The notes beneath the pieces were generated by a model. It was not told where the DNA came from. It saw only the letters and a list, made by a program, of their open reading frames with translations, and did no database searches. From contig NC_134569.1 in NCBI RefSeq assembly GCF_050947875.1, positions 34,806,277-34,870,276 of the forward strand: a DNA stretch of 64,000 nucleotides. The letters are read 5' to 3'. This DNA is from Dermacentor variabilis. Taxonomy: Eukaryota; Arthropoda; Arachnida; Ixodida; Ixodidae. Made by a program: the position numbers and the translations under genes. This document shows positions 1 through 11,235 of this stretch, in pieces (the first letter of the stretch is position 1; the number at the start of each line of letters is the position of its first letter).

Positions 1-524
1 CCAGCTCCAAATTTTTTCAACGTCAATTAGAATATTGGCTAGCCCCGTTTGGTCTCTGATCCACATCACTCTGTTCCTGTCTCTTAACCCTACGCCTAAC
101 TTTCTTCGCTCCATCTCTATCTGAGCGGTCCTAAACTTGTTCTCGAGCTTCGTCAACCTCCATATTTCTGCCCATATATGTTACCTCCATATGTTAGTAC
201 AGGTAGAAAGCAGTGATTGTACACCTTTCTGCGCAATGACAGTGGTAAACTCCCAGTCAGCATCTGGCAATGTCTGCCGTATGCACTCCAACCCATTTTT
301 ATTATGCAAATATCCTCGGGATGACCAGGGTCCCCTGTGAGTAATTGACCTCGATGAACGTACTCCTTTACAGACTCTACGGGCAGACTAGCGATCCTGA
401 ACTCTTGTACCTTTGCCAGGATATTGAATGTCTTCTGCATATCAATCTTCAACCCTACTTTTATACTTTCTCTGTTAAGGTCATCAAACGTTTGTTGTAA
501 TTCGTCCCCAGTGTTGTTGAACAT
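1..524 (-). pseudogene. RTE reverse transcriptase, C-terminal part
   Basis: The frame at 524-153 contains ELQQTFDDLNRES, then VESVKEYVHRGQLLT and a region around SLRRKVYNHCFLPVLTYG. These are the thumb and post-RT signatures of RTE LINEs, where the family usually reads VESVKEYVYLGQ and LPVLTYGAETW. After a stop near 150, the sequence continues with RTAQIEMERRKLGVGLRDR, the usual next block. Loss of frame shows decay. The protein would have copied LINE RNA at a nicked target. Confidence 0.85.
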
Positions 525-572
525 TACAATGTCATCTGGAAACTAAAGGTTGCTGAGATATTCGCCGTTGAT

Positions 573-905
573 TCAACTCCTAAGCCTTCTCACTTTAGTA
601 GCTTGAATACATCTTCCAAGCATGCAGTGCATTGGAGAGATTGTGTCTCCTTGTCTGACCCATTTCCTTGTAGATGTCTTCCTACTTTTCTTGTGTAGAA
701 TTAAGGTAGCTGTGGAATCTCTGTAGATATTTTCCAAGATATTTATGTAAGCGGCCTGTACTCCTTGATTACGTAATACCTCTACGACTGCTGGTATCTC
801 TACTAAATCAAATGCCTTTTCGTATTCAATGAAAGCCATATAGAGAAGCTGATTATACTCTGCGGATTTCTCGATTACCTGGTTGACCACATGGATGTGA
901 TCCAT
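573..905 (-). pseudogene. RTE reverse transcriptase, palm fragment
   Basis: The frame reads VNQVIEKSAEYNQLLYMAFI, then YEKAFDLVE, and later WVRQGDTISP. These match the RTE fingers/palm: the FIDYEKAFDSVE aspartate motif and the RQGDTISP motif. The catalytic YxDD block is not in this fragment. Upstream minus-strand sequence around 905-1100 still resembles the RPISLL-type RT start, but with stops. Confidence 0.85.
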
Positions 906-1744
906 TGTAGATTATTCCTTCCTGAATTCCGCCTGTTCCTTTTTTTGACTGAAGTCCAGTGTTTCCCTTAATGTACTGGAAATTATTTTGGTGAATATTT
1001 AGTATACTACTGGAAGTAAACTAATAGGCCTCTAATTTTTCAATTATCTAATGTCTCGCTTTTTCTGGATTAGTATAATATTGGCATTCTTTCAGTTCTC
1101 TGGGACTCTTGAAGTGGATAGACAGTTCGTATAAGGGGCCGCCACCTTTTCGAGCATTATGTCTCCTCCATCTTTTATTAAATTGGCTGTCATTCTATTT
1201 TCTACTGCCGCTTTTGCCTGTTTCATGTCTTGCAAGGTCCTTTTAACTTCATCGCTAGTTATAGGAGGTACCTTTATAACCTATTTTTTACTACTTCGAA
1301 TAGAGGTATCGTGGCTACTCTGGGCACTGTGCAGGTCAGTACCGAATTCTTCCGCTGCGTTTACTTATCTTCGGAATTGCTAATGGTATTACTCTGCTTA
1401 TCCTTCAGTGCATACTTCCTGGCTTGTCCTATGCCAAGTTTTCTCCTCACTAGTTTCATGCTGCGTCAATTTTTTACTGCTTGCTTGGTCTTTCTTACAT
1501 CACAATTTCGAATATCTTTCATTTTATGCTTATTGATCAGTTCTGACAATTCTGCGAATTTTCTCTGATCTGTTGAGTTGAACACTTTCATGCTTTGTTG
1601 GTTCTTTATTAAGTCCTCTGTTACTTAGGAAAGCTTACGTACTTGTTGCTTTGGTGCCTTACCTCTCACTTCAATTGCTGCTTCTGAACTCACTCTAGTT
1701 ATAGTTTCATTGATTACCTCTATGTCTTCTTCAACTCACTGTTC

Positions 1745-1772
1745 TAAAGCTGCACATTTAAAGCTGCACATT
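1745..1772. repeat. Perfect 14-bp tandem duplication inside the RTE relic
   Basis: The unit TAAAGCTGCACATT is present twice head to tail (1745-1758 and 1759-1772). It lies in the decayed linker between the endonuclease and RT of the RTE copy and is probably a slippage duplication after insertion. Confidence 0.8.
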
Positions 1773-1976
1773 TGTTTCCAAGCACCAGCCTGATTTGGCC
1801 TGCTTTTACCCTTACTGCAACTGGGGTGGCCTATTTTTTATTGACTAATTTTACTTTTTCTCTGTTCATATTTTGGAAAATTCTGGGCGACCTCACTAAC
1901 CTATGATCACATCGCTTTACCCTACCTAACATTTCTACATCCTGCGCTATGCTGCGATCGGTAGACAGTAAGACAT

Positions 1977-2222
1977 CTATATTTCATTTAATGTTTCGCC
2001 ATTTGGGTTTTTCCGGGTCCACTTCCTGTTGCTGCGCTTCCTGAAGAAGGTATTTACTATGCGAAGCTTATTCCGTTCAGCAAATCCTAGCCATATTTCT
2101 CCTCTAGTGTTCGTAGAATCGATGCCGTAGTTGCCAAATATTTGTTCACCAGCCTGCTTGCTCCCCACTTGCGCATTGAATTCGTCCATGACTACCGTAT
2201 GCTGTGTCTGTATACCGTGCAC
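1977..2222 (-). pseudogene. RTE apurinic-type endonuclease fragment
   Basis: The frame contains VVMDEFNAQVGSKQAGEQ, then a segment with FAERNKLRIVNTFF, and ends in WTRKNPNGETLNEI. In RTE LINEs this is the endonuclease segment usually reading GDFNAKVG, then NTFFRK and WTWRSPDG..NEID. Proteins of this kind are often mis-annotated as craniofacial development protein 2. Here GDFN is replaced by DEFN, and upstream catalytic motifs are absent. Confidence 0.85.
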
Positions 2223-2225
2223 CTA

Positions 2226-2569
2226 TATTATCATAATACAAAATATTGACACGCGAAATGAAAACACGTATAGAGCTGCACTCAAATTTCGCATTAGGGG
2301 GTATCGTTATCCCCGGTGAATTTCTTCTTTGCCTAGGCCTAGAATTCTAGTTTCGGTCAACGATTCAATATTTTATTACTTTAGTTACATAGAGCAACAT
2401 TGCAAATAAATGTAAATATAGAAAAACGACTACAATGATGCGCACTTTTTAGTGATTATTTGAGGCACTAGAAAACAGGAGACTGAGAGGTAAAAAAAGG
2501 CGTCAGTACGTGATAGAGACAGTCGCATTTGCGTAATAAGTCCATGTGCAAATAGGAACTCAATTCTTG
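2226..2569. other. Unassigned AT-rich spacer
   Basis: No convincing coding frame, repeat or RNA gene is seen between the two RTE fragments. Confidence 0.5.
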
Positions 2570-2835
2570 CATCGTCATCATCATCGTCACCATCATCATC
2601 ATCAGCCTGGTTAAGTCTACTGCAGGGCAAAAGCCTCTCCCATACTTCTCCAAGAACCCCGGTCATGTACTAACTGTGGCCATGTGGCTATATATATCTT
2701 TCAGTATTTTTACGTATACGGCTGGTCTACACCTTGGTTCCTCAATGCCTCCATGACTGCTGAGGTTTCGACAGAATCAAACGCTTTCTCATAATCAATG
2801 AAAGCTATATATAAGGGTTGGTTATTTTCGTCGTC
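2570..2835 (-). mobile_element. Short internally deleted RTE LINE copy with its 3' end and GAT-rich tail
   Basis: Read on the minus strand, 2830-2710 encodes LYIAFIDYEKAFDSVE followed by ALRNQGV, the RTE RT palm. It then jumps directly to the RTE 3' terminus around 2675-2600 (GGTTCTTGGAGAAGTATGG, then the GCCCTGCAGTAGAC block) and closes in a GATGATGATGGTGACGATG simple-sequence tail. About 1 kb of RT and 3' ORF is missing between the two parts. It could be a deletion derivative or a template-switch product. Confidence 0.75.
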
Positions 2836-3261
2836 ATCGTCAGCCGTATGCAAAAAAAAATAATGTCTTTATTTTTCGTTTGGCCCTCAGAGACATAACA
2901 GTCATTTCTTCAAGCATATCGTAGGGTACGGAGCACTTTTACTTTAACTTTCTTCTTTCTTTTGATGTTCCATTAAAAAGAAAAGAGAAAACGGAAGGTC
3001 AGCGTATTCAAAATTTTGTTTCTCTCGAATACCGGAATATTTTTATCCTGCTCTGTAGGCAGTGGTGCCAGAAAACAACGGGAATATCCTAGTGACAAGG
3101 TGTACAAAATACGAGTTGTACATAAAAAAATGTCTCTTTTTTGCTTGTCTACATTTTAACAAAATTATTTTTCTTCTGCTTCGCGACAAAGCTGATTACG
3201 CGCAAAGTATATTGAATAAGCCTGCAATACATCTCCGGCATATACAACCCACATAGCTTCA
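2836..3261. other. Unassigned spacer
   Basis: The left edge has a CGTCGTCATCGTCAGC stretch that resembles another RTE-type tail, then an A-run near 2850. The rest is AT-rich with no supported gene. Confidence 0.4.
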
Positions 3262-3427
3262 TATAATAATTACTAGAGGGAACTCTGGCGCTAGTGTTTA
3301 CGGGGGCTCCAATGAGGGCGGTTCAGCCAGCATGGGAAGTATGCATGGAGAAAGGAAAAAAAAAGTTGCCAGGTCTCCTTATCCATCGCCTAAGAGAAGC
3401 GAAGTCGAAAGCCTTGTAAAGCCTATT

Positions 3428-3545
3428 GTAATTCCCCTTAATTCGCCTTCATCCATGCTAATCCACCTTAATACTCTCTCATCCCCTTTAATCCTCCCTA
3501 ATCAACCGTAATCCACCCTAGTACAATCAGTAATCAGTACTTAAT
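3428..3545. repeat. Degenerate short tandem repeat, TAATCCACCT-like unit
   Basis: About nine imperfect units of 11-14 bp built on CCTTAATCCACC / CCCTAATCAACC follow one another. They end at the AATCAGTAATCAGTAC stretch. It lies inside the 3262-6000 element. Confidence 0.65.
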
Positions 3546-5281
3546 TAGCTTTACTAATCATTAAAGATATCTTATACATGGCTGGACGTGCTTTAGTTCG
3601 CTTCTGGCCTTCCTTGGGTCATATGATATTTACTGTACCTTACAACGCAGCTTTGATACATAGAAATCTAAGGCTTTCACCTTAATAAATACAGAGCATT
3701 ACGTCGCGCAACCAACCTTGGCAAGCCACGGCCGCCGGCAACTGAAGCTCCGTGAAGCCATAGTGTTTGCCCAACACGTGACCTTTTGCGTAAAGATCCC
3801 GGAGCAAGAATTGAGATTTGCTGAGACATTTGGTTCCCAGTAGTTATGCCAGTAATTTTAAAGAGAAATCTCTACTAACCTCGTGGAGCCGAGTTTCGCC
3901 GTCGCCGCGAATTTGACCTTCATTTGACCGCAGCTGCGCCGTGGCCTTGGCAACGTATCTCGTGACTCGTTGCGCCGCACTCCGCCGCCACCGCCGCCGG
4001 CTTGGCGTATGCGCTCTCTGCAGCCGAGTTACCGCCTGGCCACGTGATTCGCCGCGCTCGCCTACTCCGTGCGAGCTTGGCCAAGCTTGGCCATGGATGA
4101 GAGCGACGCCGGGCTGACTTCTCTGAGCGTTGCGCGGGAACGGAAGGCTTTGAGCCGGCGTCGCCAAGCTACGTGTGACCATCCCGCGGACGTCGCCCGG
4201 CACACTGCTTCACTGGAGAGGGTGCGGAATGTAACAGGCGTCGCACCGTCGAAATCAATGTAGCGACCGCGTTCGCTCCCTGTCTGTTTGCGCTTCGATG
4301 CTACGCATGTTCGCTGCCTCTCTTTGTATGTCTAGCACTTGCGCTTTTCCTGTGGCACAACAGTCGTCGCACCGTCGAACGATCCGTGCCTACCCAAGCC
4401 TAATCACAGTCACGTCTCGCCACCGACCTAGGCACAGCCGTCATGCCTGGCTTAACGATGATTGTATACCTAAGTATAATAATTACAGCTAAATCAAAGG
4501 GTAACAAAGTGAAACCAAAACTTAACCAGGCCAAACCAAGCTTTCGCTTTGCATATCCACTTTTAGCTGAGCGAAGCGGCATCCAATCTTTCACGCGAAG
4601 TGTAAAGGAGCCCGTGTCGCAGAAAAACCTGCGTTTCGGCAAAAAGATTTCTGAACCACGCGAACCCAGACCTTCCATATGTGACGCAAAGTATTGACTG
4701 AAAATATTGAATTTTTCAAGCTAAAATACGCAGCAAAATCGTAAACAAGGACTTACACACAACCCGCAGATATGATAACTCTCGGATTGTAATTTGAATA
4801 TACGAGAAAACATAATTCTGTTACGCGACAACTCAAACAAGCCTTTTTTCCAGCGTTTCTAGAATGCATAGACCGGAGACGGCGTCCGTCATTTGCGCAC
4901 GCCGGCGCGTAAATATCTAAGAGGCCACGAAACGACGCGACCGCTTACTTGAAACACTTCCAGATGACGCTCACCTCCGCCGCATCGCGGCCCATGCAAG
5001 AGGCTGCATTTCTGTGAGAAAGCTCGCCCTCGTGTATAGCGTTCGCCGTGAGCGTTTCCCAGTAAACATTACGGTTAAATACGCTGCAGTTGCCGGGAAG
5101 CCTGAGAAGCAGTCGGGGATCTTTGAATGCTATCGCGTTCCATTCTTAAAGGCTTAAGGGTCCTCCAAATTTTTTCATTCGATGGGCGGTTGTTCAGCTG
5201 CCCTGTCGCGGCTCTGCCTGCAGAGCGGGAACACTAAAACCAACCATGCACTTTGGCGTCCGATCGCGTGTTGGGCCACCC

Positions 5282-5295
5282 GGGGGGGGGGGGGG
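5282..5295. repeat. G homopolymer (14 G)
   Basis: An uninterrupted run of 14 G in a GC-rich context. It is prone to length error in sequencing. Similar runs occur near 32810, 45663, 46583 and 53349. Confidence 0.9.
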
Positions 5296-6000
5296 CGGTA
5301 GTGTTCTGTAAGAGTCCACTTAGTGGAATGTCCATTTCGGCCGCTGCTGATTGGATGCAGCTGCACGAGCGAGGAGGAGACGAGCGGCCACTCTTACAAA
5401 ATACGACCCCAGGCCTCCATGAGGTTTGGCTTCAATAGCGTTGCCGTCTTATCTTCTTCCATCCTTCATGGAATTATGGGAAGTACATGGATTTGCCTAA
5501 GTTTCGTCCTTCTGGCTTCAAACAGCTTCGTGATTTTGTAAACGTGTCATTTTCAACAAATGTGTAATAAATATTTAAACAAACATCATTAAAGTTTTCC
5601 GACGGCAGGATTTGAACAAAGAGCATCTAGCACAGAAGCCCGACATTGATGTCATTATGCCATGGACGTATGAATCGACAAGTGACATAAAACGCCCCTA
5701 TGAATTTATCGTGGACAAACTAGCGCCGTCAGACGCTTGGCGCGTTTCGATGTGGCTACCTTGAGAAGATGAACCGTTGCAATTAATAGGAATTTTGCTT
5801 GTTCGCAGCGTCTTCTGCATGTCAAAAAGTATAGATTGCCCTAAAATTAACGACAATGAAGGCATAAAAAGCACAATAAACAAAGCCACAAGAACGTTTC
5901 ACTCGACAATCATGAGGACAAGGCAAATACATATATTTCCCATCATTACCATGGTGGCTGAACTATTGCAGCGCCATTGTTCCCTCTAGTAATTATTGTA

Positions 6001-7279
6001 GGAAACTGTATGGTGCAACTGTTAGGCATGCTAAAGTTGTCACGGAGGCTACGACAATCTGCAACTGAATGTGAGGCTGCAGCTGCGAACCCTGGTAGCC
6101 GCTACCGAAATGTTATTGTGCTGCAATGATAAAACGTACGTGTACCGCGCTTCTATTGCGCTATAAGGAACATCAGCCGACCACTATGACATTTCTAATA
6201 GCAATAATGTTTTTAATTGGGGCTCACGGGCTTTCCATGCCGTATAACGTTAAACATCATTAACCCGTCAACAAAATCTGCATTGCTTTTTGCGTGCATC
6301 CCTCATGCTATAGAAAAGACCAATTTCTTTCCTTTCGCATAACAACGTATACCATTATTTAAGCAGCATCAGAACAACCACGAGTGAAAAAGCGAACGTA
6401 CGGGGAGGTTGACTGAGGTGAAAAACACCATTAATGTGTATTTTTGGACGTTCCCAGGACTAAAAAAATATATCTCATGGCGCAACACTGTGTTTCTTGA
6501 GGTTATTGCAGTTTCATGGTCATATGCTAGTTTTCTTTTTGTCTCAGCCAAATTTTATTTTGTTTGTTACACATTTTTGTAAGCTGGAAGTCTATTCATA
6601 ACACACTGCTGTTGGCGATGCACGCACGAACACGGTTACTAGCTGTAAGAAAGAAAATGAATTACTGAGCGCCTATAAATCCTAAACTTGACCGTTATTT
6701 GGCAATTATTGATACGATTTACCGTTTACTTCAACGTTTTCTTATTGTATATGAACGGTGGAAAATATTAATGTGTATGAAAATACGCATTGACCGGTAA
6801 ATGCGGAGGTAAACCCTGCTTAGATTCGATCATTTCTCCTGTGCCGCAAAGCGCGGTTTATGAGGTCCATCTCCGTGTATAACAGATGGCTTACAAACAC
6901 GCCAGAGCTCGCTACGTTCCTATGTTGGGAGCAAGGCAGCAAATAGAATACGGACGCAGCGAGCTAGCTATTTTCCGTGGCCTTTTGTTCGGGGCACGCT
7001 TCATCGATTCAGCGATCGAACTGCGCGTGGTGTGAACGACTAGATGTTGGGGCCTGACGCATTCACCGCAGCTTACAATGCTGTAAGCGCATAAAGTTCG
7101 AAGTTCTTCCTGCCGAGGAAAAAACAAAATCTTCATAAGTGGACCATATGTAGATGAAGTGCTTCGATATTAGGACGTTGCGAAAGAGATACGTGCGAGT
7201 TTTGTGCACCGAACGACAAATTTGCCAGTTTTACCCAGCACCTTCTGGAGGTATCGTCAGGTATGCAGGTGCTTATGTA
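6001..7279. other. Unassigned non-coding stretch
   Basis: AT-rich sequence without a supported ORF, repeat array or RNA gene. Short open frames here carry no recognisable motif. Confidence 0.5.
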
Positions 7280-8329
<1,050 letters not shown>

Positions 8330-8884
8330 TCGAGACGGCGCACCGGACGGCGCGAGACATGACCCGCCACGCCGAACAGGGCAACGCCTCTCGCACGATA
8401 GCGAACGCTTCTCGAGCAGAACGGGACAGGCTCACCAGACACAACGACATAACCAGTGCATATTTGAACGCCAGAAGGATATACCCACCGCCGAGTCCTA
8501 AATTGAACAGGAGGCAGGCCGTCGCCTGGCGACAACTCCAGACGAACAGCTTCCCTAATCTATTCCGTCTGAAACGTATCTTCCCAGATAAGCATTAGGA
8601 CGACACGCGCAAATTGTGCCAGGAAGGACCAGCAACACTCAAACACATGCTGTGGGAGTGCGATGTAGTTATAGGAGGGATGGCAGTTACTCCGGAGACC
8701 CTGTCGTCGAGGTGGGCCGCCGCTCTGCGCAGCTCAGACCTCGGAATCCAGATGTGGGCAGTCCAGAAAGCCCGTGAGGCGGCGTTGAGGCAGGGCCTTG
8801 ACGTTCCCTCATGGGAGACCTGAGCCCGGGTTGCGTTAAACCTTGCCGGACGTACAAGAAAGTTGTATCCATCCATCCATCCAT
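8330..8884 (+). mobile_element. I-type LINE, 3' end (RNase H linker and zinc motif) with CATC tail
   Basis: The frame from 8359 contains NDITSAYLNARRIYPPPSPK, followed by the AVAWRQLQT block. This is the region between RNase H and the terminal zinc motif in I-type LINEs. After a stop near 8596 the frame resumes with GPATLKHMLWEC, the CCHC end motif, of which the first Cys is missing. ORF2 stops at 8821-8823. A short 3' UTR ends in ATCCATCCATCCATCC at 8868-8884, a microsatellite-type LINE tail. The same protein blocks recur in the larger minus-strand copy at 49250-54330. It is a 5'-truncated, dead copy. Confidence 0.8.
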
Positions 8885-11104
8885 GTGCAATTCGCAACCT
8901 CATGTAATGTCTGTTTCTGCCCCGCACATGCCACAGCTGTAATCACATTCAATATTTATGCTTATCCAGGACAGCGTCCCAAAATATATGTACAAGATCA
9001 GATTTATGCACAGTGTGACATGTCTATGCAGCCATGTCAGAGGGACGACCGTGGTATACGAGGCTCGTCAGTGGAAGAATGTTGAGAAGTGTTTGTATAA
9101 GCAAGCATGAGACACATTTAAATGTGCCTAATGTTCTTACAGCAATTGTGTCTCAGTGCCACATAGGCCTTTTTGGAGATTGGCAAAGAATGGCCACATA
9201 ATTCGTGCCACTTATCTATATTGGCCCAAGGATGGTTTAGGCAAACATAAGAATAATAAGGAAATCGGAGAAGCCATTCAATACGATGAGCGAGTAAACC
9301 AAAACGACTGTTTGCTATGTAGATACCCACGGCCCGACATTTCATGCACAGATTTTATGCCAAGATTTGTTGTTTTATTACGCAAAACAGAGGTTTACCC
9401 GCTGGCACTATTTTGTCGATTGTAGGTGAACATTCAGTGCAAATAAAGTGGTCCTTTCTGCCGGGTGGTGGAGTAAAGCTGGAGAATGATTGTACAGGAA
9501 AGGAAAGCTTCGCTTCAGGATGGGGCTGTCAGCTCGACATACAATAATTAGTTGCCAAAAATGCCTTTCATGCCCTTCGTCTATTGCGCATAAGCTGTTA
9601 TCTGCCACACGAAGCGGAATGTAGCGTTCCAAGAACTAGAATGAATCTTCCTATCAATGGGCCGATGGACTGATTCAACTTATCGGTAGGGTGGTCAATC
9701 GATCGCAGGTGCCGTATAGCTCTGCAGCCACGCCATAGCCGTCTCATTAAATGGAAGTCATTCAAGCTGTCCACAATGATTAATCTGTAATACTTGGGTC
9801 TTGAGGGTACAATAAAATAAAATAAAATAAAATGGTCAAAACAACGACACACCATGCGTGAGCTTCAAAAACGCATGTGCTCGCAGTGCCCACAGTTGGT
9901 TCCTTGGCTACATAGTTCTACCATGTGATCATTCTTATAAGGCTGCGCATTGTGCGGATTTTGTCCGTAATGGAGTAACTATCACACTCATCGATTCTAA
10001 CGGGAAGTGACTTTAACCATTATGGCAATATGAAAAGGCCAGTAATGACATATATGTCAGAATCGGTTTATGTTTAAAGTATAGTATTTCTGGTAAAGGG
10101 GGGGGGGATTCTTTTGAAAGATGTTGAGCCGAATTCACAAATCATCTGTTCGTTTGTAAGTGCTCTTTTCTATAGGCTGGCCGCCTTCGCTAATATATCC
10201 AGCAAAGTCATTGGCAGGAATATTCTCTTACGAATAATTGTAGCTCAACAGGTTTTGCTATTATGGGTCATAATTCCATGTCTCTGAGCCAGCATTTCAT
10301 GTGGCTAACGATAAGCATAAATTGGCACACGCATCTATGGATCCACCGACCAAGCGCAACGTCATGCGATGTCAAAGTGATCTTGACGAAAAGCGCTTAG
10401 CTATGTCATAAATGAAACGTATTTCTTCGGACAATCACAAAATTACTGTCACAAAATCGTAAATCAGCTACAGCATCCGTTGCCTGCCCCCTTTAGATTT
10501 ATTTTATTTTATATTCAGGGCGGCGAACATCAGCATGCAGCGGGCCAGAAGCCCCAAATTTTTTGTTCTTCACTTACGTGCATCGCTCCACGTAAGGCAT
10601 TGTCATGTTGGTGAACGTGCCAAAACAATTTTTCTAAGAAGAACGAGTCTAATTTGAAACCAGACATGGCAGATAATGAAGACCATGTCGTCTTTATGCG
10701 TGTTTAGATATGCACTCTTTTTGAGAACCACAGTGTTACGCCCTCAGAACATTAGGGCGAAATCTCGTTTTAGTGTCAGCATAGCAATGACGTGTACGAC
10801 ATGAATCTTTAAAAAGTCAAGCTTTTTTTTATCGTAATGATGAAGAGGGCATTAAAAATGTTTTCCGGTTGTGACGACATCATAGAACTTCCTATGCTAC
10901 CATTGTTATTCTGATGACCAAAGACAGTCCTACAAGTCTTAAGCCAATTGACAGTGTACCCACAAAAGAAAAGATATTGTGACACTGGGCTCGATTATTA
11001 CTTGCTTAGAAGGCCACTATAGGACTGTTGCGTTCTTGAGAGATGACTGCCCTCTGCGATTGCCCTTCAACGCTCGTCAAACGCTGCTATGTGTGCGAGC
11101 ACCA
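8885..11104. other. Unassigned non-coding stretch
   Basis: An AAAAT-type pentanucleotide repeat (about 4.5 units) lies at 9811-9832 and a 9-G run near 10099. No coding region or known repeat family is recognised. Confidence 0.5.
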
Positions 11105-11235
11105 ACTTTATTCTCTTAACGCTTTCCCCCTTTTTATTTCTCTTTCCTGCTCCACCAGTGTAGGATAACAAATCAGCTGAATCCTGGGGAACATCACCTC
11201 AAGTCCTGTTCACTTTTCTTGTTCTGTATTTTGGT
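11105..11235 (+). mobile_element. Degenerate 3' UTR of the CT-tailed RNase H LINE (weak)
   Basis: The stretch contains CCACCAGTGTAGGATAAC preceded by pyrimidine-rich sequence. This resembles the CCCAGTGTAGGGTAGCCAAC block in the 3' UTRs at about 15868 and 43268. The downstream CTCCCTGCC block is not clear, so this may be an old relic or coincidence. Confidence 0.3.

Larger units (their letters stand above)
1..2222 (-). mobile_element. RTE-clade LINE, broken, running off the left edge
   Basis: Minus-strand frames carry, in 5' to 3' order, an APE-type endonuclease piece (2222-1977), a poorly conserved linker with stops, a reverse transcriptase palm piece (905-573) and the RT C-terminal region (524-1). 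The order and motifs fit RTE/BovB-type LINEs, whose single ORF encodes endonuclease plus RT. Frameshifts and stops separate every piece, so no functional protein is made. The 3' end lies beyond base 1. A shorter relative follows at 2570-2835 on the same strand. The clade assignment comes from recognised motifs; the exact subfamily is not determined. Confidence 0.85.
3262..6000. mobile_element. TIR-bounded non-autonomous DNA element, about 2.74 kb (candidate)
   Basis: The 30 bp at 3262-3291 and the reverse complement of 5971-6000 match at 27 of 30 positions, sharing the core AATTACTAGAGGGAAC followed by TGGCGC. A TA dinucleotide lies at each outer edge, as expected for Tc1/mariner-type insertion. 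Inner sequence just past the arms is also related (TTCAGCCAGCATGG versus TTCAGCCACCATGG). The interior holds a degenerate TAATCC tandem repeat, a GC-rich block (about 3840-4270) and a G-run, but no recognisable transposase. The two arms could instead be two separate MITE copies in inverted orientation. Confidence 0.55.

Noticed and set aside
2430..2666. Asp-rich minus frame as an acidic protein
   Set aside because: The Asp run is the translated GAT tail of the RTE 3' end.
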